Of a DNA stretch of 64,000 nt, positions 58,701-64,000 are shown piece after piece; position 1 is the stretch's first letter, and each line of letters begins with the position of its first letter. Source of the DNA: Lonicera japonica (taxonomy: Eukaryota > Streptophyta > Magnoliopsida > Dipsacales > Caprifoliaceae); the NCBI GenBank assembly GCA_021464415.1, contig CM038464.1, positions 51,194,783 through 51,258,782 of the forward strand, given 5' to 3'. Under the pieces are notes generated by a model. That model was not told where the DNA came from and ran no database searches. It was given only the letters and a program-made list of their open reading frames with translations. The translations under genes were made by a program, and so were the position numbers.

Positions 58701-60615
58701 AAGCTCCCAAAAATTATTAGAAACTTCCAAATCGACACTAATTTAAGGATGGAGGGTAGCATTAAGAATACATTTTCATGAACTGTGAAGAGATTCTTTT
58801 TGTACCATATTTGAATCCCTCCATTTGTCATTGTGTTTTACTCCTAATAACCAAGGACCAAAGAATGTGTTCAAGGAGGAATCCCAAAAACTAATTTCCT
58901 AGGAGAGCCATGTGTGTCTTAATTAAATTACTAATGATTGACCCAACTAATTTCCTAGATCTTAACACCTCCAGACTTCGTAATCTTTTTTACCCTCCCC
59001 AGTTCCCACTTTCCACTACCCTCCTAAAGAAAAACTCTTACTAGTTTTTGTAATTTTCATTAACTTTCACAAGAATTATAAATATTGACTGACATAGACG
59101 TGAAAACCAATTATTGCTAAAATATTATTTGGGCTTATCGCCATAGGATGCAAAGGACTGCAACTAAGCACTGTCTGTAGAAAAAAATGCAAAAAATATA
59201 CAAAGTTTGCCTTGTAAGAAAGGCTCCAATGCCTACCCCGGAAAATATGCCTAAATTTCCACTCAACATCATGTAGATCCCTTGCGATAAGTTCCTGAGC
59301 AGGAGGCTGCTGTGAGAAGTCCTGCGGAGTCCAAGAAGCCAACAAAAACTATATCAGCGTCCAACTTGGAGAAAGGTTATTTAAACCCACAAAATAGCTA
59401 ACCCACCTTCTAAATTAACAATTTTTAATTACATTCGGCCATTTTTATAATAAGAACAAGTGAACGGTTAATCACCAGTGGAGGAAAAACTTTTTCCGCA
59501 GCCCGGCGGGGAACAGAGAACCCTCCATGAGTACTAGTATCGCTCGCTGTCAATGTCTTGCAGAAATAATTTGTTGGCTGCCTAGTAGGGATCCCCAGCT
59601 CAACAGGGAGATATGTGTCCTTTTGCTCTTGCTGAGTACGTACCAAAAGAAAGAAACTTTTCAACTTAATTCACAAGAAACTACAATGGGCAAAATTTGA
59701 ATCAGAACTGAAATGTCAAATCTACCGGAGTCAAGGGCTGCAATGTCATTTGCGCATAAACTTCATCCGTTTCAACATCTGCCTGAAAGTCCACAAGTAG
59801 GAAATTATTTTTTATGATCCACATACCCTTAACAGCAAAGTTTTGGAAAAGTAGTAAGACAATGACACGTTAAAGATTACGAGTATAGAACCCACATGCA
59901 TTGTAATGTTGTGGAGTTGACATATCAACTGGGGCGGCAGGCTTGGGTAATTTGGTATGTGAGCATCCACTTCTTTATTAGTTGTGGCAGCAACCTGGCT
60001 TCCAATTCCAACTGGGTTCCTTTAAAATTTGCTTTTCGAAATCGACAATTGCATAATTTTTGCATATATTCCGCAATGTAATTATTGTACATACATTATC
60101 CTGATGACATGATGTAATAGTGTAATCTTAACATATCAATGGAAAAGAGCAGAGTTTCTGGGATTGAAAAAACCTGCTCACTATGACCCTGAGGGAAGTA
60201 AACAACGCGACTCCCCAGTGTCGGTAGGGACACAAGAGGACCAGCACACGCATGCCATAGTTCCGAATTCAAACATTTCTTCTCCCCTTCCATAAAATAC
60301 AACCAATAAAAAAGCCATCAGACATTAATTTGTACTTTATATCCAAAAATTGTCTGTAAATTCCCCTCCTAATCCATTGATATCATGATAATAATAATAA
60401 TAATATATATATAAGGGTCTTCATTACAAAGAAAAGGCAAACATACAAGCAAAAAGAAACAATGAAAAAGACATATATATACACACACATAAGAAAAAAG
60501 TCCAAGGGGGAAAAGAAGATGATAAAAACAACAAAAATAAAGGTGATAATGAAGGAGAGAAGTGAGATATACCTTCATGATGCTGCTGACCCAACCCTGA
60601 TGTTGAAAGCTTCAT
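50195..60615 (-). CDS. ARF8: AUXIN RESPONSE FACTOR 8 orthologue (B3 / ARF / PB1 transcriptional activator)
   Basis: Nuclear auxin-response transcription factor of the ARF6/ARF8 activator clade. In Arabidopsis it controls stamen and gynoecium maturation, fruit set and hypocotyl growth. Coding exons: 60573-60615, 60174-60286, 59896-59994, 59726-59782, 59476-59631, 59237-59321, 57832-57922, 57545-57709, 57331-57453, 56919-56994, 53699-53846, 51782-52686, 51499-51689, 50195-50375. They total 2433 nt (810 aa; Arabidopsis ARF8 is 811). The N-terminus [11 protein letters not shown] is diagnostic for ARF8. B3 DNA-binding domain about 124-226 ([17 protein letters not shown]), auxin-response domain 249-331, Gln-rich middle region 360-680, PB1 interaction domain from 684 ([13 protein letters not shown] lysine face, GDDPWD acidic face). 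All introns are GT-AG and no disabling change is seen. The C-terminus ends LGSFQY, closer to ARF6 style. Confidence 0.96.
51190..51394. mobile_element. Stowaway-type MITE (ARF8 intron 13)
   Basis: Terminal inverted repeats TACCTCCGTCCCAAATTAAG and CTTAATTTGGTACGGAGGGAGTA, with TA at the insertion point. This is the hallmark CTCCCTCCGTCCC end of Stowaway/Mariner MITEs. About 205 bp, non-coding. Confidence 0.85.
51549..51569 (-). promoter_or_regulatory. miR167 target site in ARF8 exon 13
   Basis: The minus strand reads AGATCAGGCTGGCAGCTTGT, the established miR167-complementary site of ARF6/ARF8, encoding RSGWQLV in the PB1 domain. Pairing with miR167 leaves the usual central and terminal mismatches. 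This predicts post-transcriptional control of this gene by miR167. Confidence 0.92.
52705..52735. repeat. (AG)n microsatellite next to the ARF8 exon 12 acceptor
   Basis: About 14-15 AG units on plus read as (CT)n in the ARF8 transcript, roughly 20 nt before the acceptor at 52687, so they form the polypyrimidine tract. Confidence 0.9.
53023..53325. mobile_element. MITE of the GGGTCYGTTTGRT family (ARF8 intron 11)
   Basis: Starts GGCTCCGTTTGATAACAAGA and ends TCAACTTGTTATAACGGAGCC, a clean inverted pair. The interior TTTTGTGAGAAGTTGGAAAA is inverted as TTCCAACTTCTCACAAAAAT. Confidence 0.8.
53391..53670. mobile_element. MITE of the GGGTCYGTTTGRT family, best-preserved copy (ARF8 intron 11)
   Basis: Left AGGGTCCGTTTGGTAAAAAG then TTGGAAAACGATT. 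Right AACCATTTTCCAACTTTTGT then ATCAAACGCACCCTT. The inverted ends flank about 280 bp with mirrored CATTCTCCATC / CTCTTTTTCCAACTTC words. Lies about 65 bp beyond the 53023 copy in the same intron. Confidence 0.8.
54165..54355. mobile_element. Degenerate Stowaway-like MITE (ARF8 intron 10)
   Basis: CCGGATGTCTCAAATTAAAC on the left and CTATTAATTTGGGACATTAG on the right are degenerate inverted repeats related to the 51190 copy. Internal ATCAATGTACAAAACCTCCA is shared with it. Confidence 0.55.
55892..56009 (-). mobile_element. tRNA-derived SINE with target duplication (ARF8 intron 10)
   Basis: On minus: GGGATAGCTCAAGTGGTAAG (A-box-like TAGCTCAAGTGG) and, 40-odd nt on, GTGCTCAAGTCTC (degenerate B-box). 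The body ends in an A-rich tail. Flanked by ATTTAGGAGTGA (55880-55891) and ATTTAGTAGTAA (56010-56021). Same orientation as the gene. Confidence 0.65.
57988..58250. mobile_element. MITE of the TTTGCCCCC family, copy 3 (ARF8 intron 6)
   Basis: Left end GGGCTTTATGACTTGGCC, right end GGGGGCAAAGTTAAAAAAGT then CC. Centre GGTAATCTCAAAAAATTACG. Same plan as the two KCBP intron copies. Confidence 0.7.
60390..60490. repeat. AT-rich simple repeats in ARF8 intron 1
   Basis: (AAT)n then (AT)n at 60390-60412 and a short (TA)n(CA)n run near 60473-60490. Confidence 0.8.
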
Positions 60616-60660
60616 ATTTGTTTTTTTTTTTTTAATCTAATTTGTATTTGACTAATTGTG

Positions 60661-60692
<32 letters not shown>

Positions 60693-60981
60693 TAAATCCT
60701 CAGCTCAAACAATCCGCACTACCAAATGTCATAATCTTTAGCCCTAATCTATTACTAAAACACGGCATTTTATCCTTAAACAAACACTTCCCTTTCTCAA
60801 TCACCAATTCCCTCATTTTCACTCAAATTCCTCAATTAAACCACAGAAATTTCACACTTCCGCATACTAAAGCAGCAACAAAATCAGGAATACAGATCAA
60901 AGCACAAAAACCCAATGGTGACACCCAATTTCAGTTAAAAAAATAGTAAAAAGGTAAAAAAGTGTAAAACCCTAGGTAACA

Positions 60982-61026
60982 TTAACCGAGCTCAGAGAGC
61001 CACTCGTTGTTCGAGGACACCTCCAT
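60982..61026 (-). promoter_or_regulatory. Upstream ORF (14 codons) in the ARF8 leader
   Basis: ATG at 61026 opens MEVSSNNEWLSELG and stops at 60982. The stop overlaps a second upstream ATG (TAATG) that opens a further 15-codon frame. Both lie about 370-410 bp before the main ATG if the leader is unspliced. Upstream ORFs are common in ARF leaders; effect here is inferred. Confidence 0.5.
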
Positions 61027-61127
61027 GAATGAGCTGAAGTGGAGCTTTCGAGTGGATGAACAGAAAGGGGATTTTAGTGAGAGGAAATGAAGAGAGAGAA
61101 AAATCACTGAAGCCTCTACTATCTGCG

Positions 61128-61134
61128 TTATATA
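61128..61134 (-). promoter_or_regulatory. Probable ARF8 TATA box
   Basis: CCCTATATAACGC on minus, followed by a CT-rich leader start. Predicts transcription start near 61100 and a 5' leader of about 480 nt before the main ATG. A leader intron is not excluded. Confidence 0.6.
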
Positions 61135-61149
61135 GGGCACCCGACCAAG

Positions 61150-64000
61150 GTCGACCTGAGTGCAGTAGACAGAGAAAATATAGAGAGAGAAAGAGAGAGC
61201 ATAATAATAAGACTGTGTATTGATGTGTATATATATTGATCGTATCTTCTCTCTTTCTCTCTCTACTATTAATATCACTACACAGTCTTCTGGTGTTCGA
61301 TAGTAACGTGGATTGGTCTGGTAGATTGTTTATTTCTGATTACTTACGTACTAATAAACAAAATATTTTTATTTATCAATTTTTGTTATATTTTATAAAA
61401 ATATAGTTTAGATAATATATTTGTTGACAATAATAGATGATATAGATTAGGGGGTGTGCTCGATCCAATTAACCTGACCGAATATTATAGAATTGGACTG
61501 GATTGAATATATCAGTCATATAAATTTGTAAACCGAATCAGATTAAAATGAGTGTTAGAACTGGACCAGGCCAAATTGGATTTGCCTCTTCTTCGTTACC
61601 TTTGCCCAAATTTCATTCAATGGGATCTAGTACGTTCAAGGGTTAAATTGATGAATTTTTTCACGAAATTTTGTGGATGTTATTTCTATGATGAGTATAT
61701 TATTTTCACAACATTTTATTAGAATATTCAATTTAAAGGTGGGTGAGATGATCATTTAAAAATTTAATAATCAAAAATAAACATATGCATCAAATTTTTG
61801 TTAAACTTATTTCTGGTTTGATTTCTTGATAAAATTTCATAAATACTTATTATAAAAATTATATTCACCAAGTTTTAAAAAAAAAGATAAAAAAATTCAC
61901 CTACTTAATCCTCAAACTAGATTATGTTGAATAAAATTGAGCCAAAGATGTAATGAAGATGAAAGAGGTCCATTTTTTTCTTTATTTTTATAACATCCAT
62001 GAAAATCATAGATAATATGTGAATATGATTTAATGCTAAAAAATATGATATTAAAATTTTTTTTTAAAATGTTATTTATAGATATAAAAAATATTAATAT
62101 CAGTATTTCACATATATATATATATGTATATATATTCCGTCCCTTTAAATTTATTTTTAATAATATTTTGTATTTATTTTTTAAAATATTTTTTATACAT
62201 TAAAAATGTTTTTGAAAATAATAAAATACTCATATCAATATCCTTCAAAAATATGATGAATCTAGTCTTTCCTAGCATGCTCTTTCTTTCTCTCTCTCTC
62301 TACTAGAGCGAGGTTTTGGGAATCCAATTATGACCGTCGGATAACTCGTACCCGCAAATCGTGGCCGTCCATTTGCTGACTGATAAGACAGGAGGCATGT
62401 GCCACCATCCTTCAGTGGTCGTTGTCAGAGTACGGACCACGAATAAAAAAAAATCACATAAAAATGAGATTTAGAGAGAGAGAGCGCTTGTTGAAAGAGA
62501 GAGTGGGTCTATTTGCGATTATTGTGATATTTTAAAACGTTTGATCATCCCATACCGCAAAATTCCTTTTTCCCCGAAATAATTTAATTTCCCCGCCTAA
62601 TTTATTGCAAATTAAAAAAAATGTGGACTTTGTGCGGTCCATTTCAATAGTGGGGGACCATGGACTAGTTTTTCAAACTTAATTCTTCCCTGAATTTCAT
62701 GAAATTTTCTCACTTTGTAAAGAAAGTGGAAAACTATTGGCACAATTTTTTTCATTCGAGTTTAGTAAAGATAAAAGTGTTTTATTTCTTCAATACACTT
62801 GTAATCCTCAAAGGGTAAGAGTGGGTGAATTTCAATGATTTGATTTGGTAAGTGATCTGTATCAAAATTGAAATTATCGGCCTTGGTATTTTTGGTTTTT
62901 TAAAACATGAAATTAAAAAGCAAATTATGCAATTTTTTAGCATTTTGTTTTTCAGTTTATATACTTAAATTTTTATTTTTAATTTTTTTGCAATTTTTCT
63001 ACAAGACAGGGAATATAAGTATATTATTCAATCTTTACGGATAGATTGTGATGATTTCATTGATATAGAACTGATCAAATATAAAAAAAAAATTAACAAA
63101 TGAGATGCAAATTTTAGAATTAGGCTATTAGTATATATTAATAATCTTATAACATCTCATTTGGCTTTCTAGAGAAATAAATAAATATATATATCATAAC
63201 ATGCCATCATTTTAGGAATAAAATTTTAAATTGTAACACATAATAAGGTAAAACCGAAAATATTATATCTAATAAATAAAATTTAAAGTTCATCTATACT
63301 TTACCTTTATTTTCTGTATTTTGATTTTTGAAATATTCAAACCAAAGGCAACCCAAGGAAAATATGTATTTTCGATTTTTGGTATTGGAATATGTGAAAC
63401 CAAAACTATTTTTTTTTCGGATTCGTTTCATATTTTACCATACTAAATCCCACCCCTAAATAAGAGTCTATGCAACATTCGTTTAATAATCGAAAAAAGT
63501 TCTAGAAGTATCAACCTTTTGTTAGATAACGAGTTGCTTGTTAGGGTTAACAACTGTCTTACAATACATTATAATTGGTGACACATATGATGTGTGTGCA
63601 ATATAATACCTCACATTATTATAGATTTTTAAATCAAATTAACTGTGAGTTGATATTGGATTGAGTGGAAATAACTTGTGTGTTTTCATGGGAGAGGTCA
63701 TGGGTTTAAAATCCTGCTTAAATATTTTTTTTATTGTAATTTTCTAAACATGAAGAATAAATTTGTAATTTTATAGACCCGACAAAACCCCTTTAATGCT
63801 TACATGGACACAGTTACAATTTTGCATCCTAATAGGAGCAGAAATTTTATCTCTTTTAAACACAATTGATACAGTTGGACACGATTAATAACACATAACT
63901 TCAATTTCGTCTCAATTCCATTCCATAGTTTGGACACAGATATGGCAAGGCAATGTCTTAAAAATTATGGGCACAAAAAAATGACATGAACACGAATTGT
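61150..64000. other. ARF8 promoter and upstream AT-rich DNA, no other gene seen
   Basis: The first 200 bp contain CT/GA-rich promoter sequence. Beyond it are AT-rich DNA, an (AT)n tract near 62113-62132 and GAGA runs near 62284 and 62475. No coding exon or terminal-repeat element was supported. Confidence 0.6.

Noticed and set aside
60982..61278. 98-codon minus ORF as alternative N-terminus of ARF8
   Set aside because: The 60615 ATG gives the conserved [11 protein letters not shown] start. The longer frame runs through the TATA box and ends at 60982 without joining the gene. Only its last 15 codons are kept as an upstream ORF.

Overview
The window is plant (eudicot) nuclear DNA: AT-rich, intron-rich genes, many MITEs, SINEs and LTR elements, and three proteins of plant-specific families. 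No species is assigned. Three complete host genes were assembled exon by exon, all on the minus strand: (1) a C-terminal-motor kinesin of the KCBP/ZWICHEL type (MyTH4-FERM-coiled coil-motor-calmodulin-binding helix; 23 coding exons, 1258 aa, coding 1301-14779, untranslated leader exon near 16.05-16.13 kb); (2) a tafazzin-like lysophospholipid/N-acylphosphatidylethanolamine acyltransferase (5 exons, 283 aa, 22082-27411); (3) an AUXIN RESPONSE FACTOR 8 orthologue (14 coding exons, 810 aa, 50195-60615) with an intact miR167 target site. For each model the exon lengths sum to a multiple of three and the size matches the Arabidopsis relative.

Between genes 2 and 3 lies a mobile-element-rich block. 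It holds a 5'-truncated LINE remnant with a second RNase H fragment, then an 11.5-kb degenerate Tat-lineage Ty3/Gypsy element (33127-44657, minus) with gag, protease, RT, two RNase H regions and integrase. On its opposite strand it carries a degenerate two-intron antisense ORF and a small basic ORF with its own TATA box. About 260 bp further on is a second, non-autonomous LTR element in the plus orientation (44918-48965, perfect 5-bp target duplication). It has no gag-pol. Instead it carries nine tRNA-like units at about 160-bp period, each with recognisable A-box and B-box sequence, seven of them followed by a run of five or six T. This is the most unusual structure in the window.

The introns of the two large genes contain MITEs of several families, a TRIM-like Copia derivative, SINEs with target duplications and local tandem duplications. 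The kinesin also has a GC-AG intron and a duplicated segment in its leader intron. A speculative two-exon small-peptide gene flanks the second LTR element. The three host genes act in unrelated processes (microtubule/actin-linked cell shape, membrane lipid acylation, auxin-controlled flower development), so nothing suggests a functional cluster.
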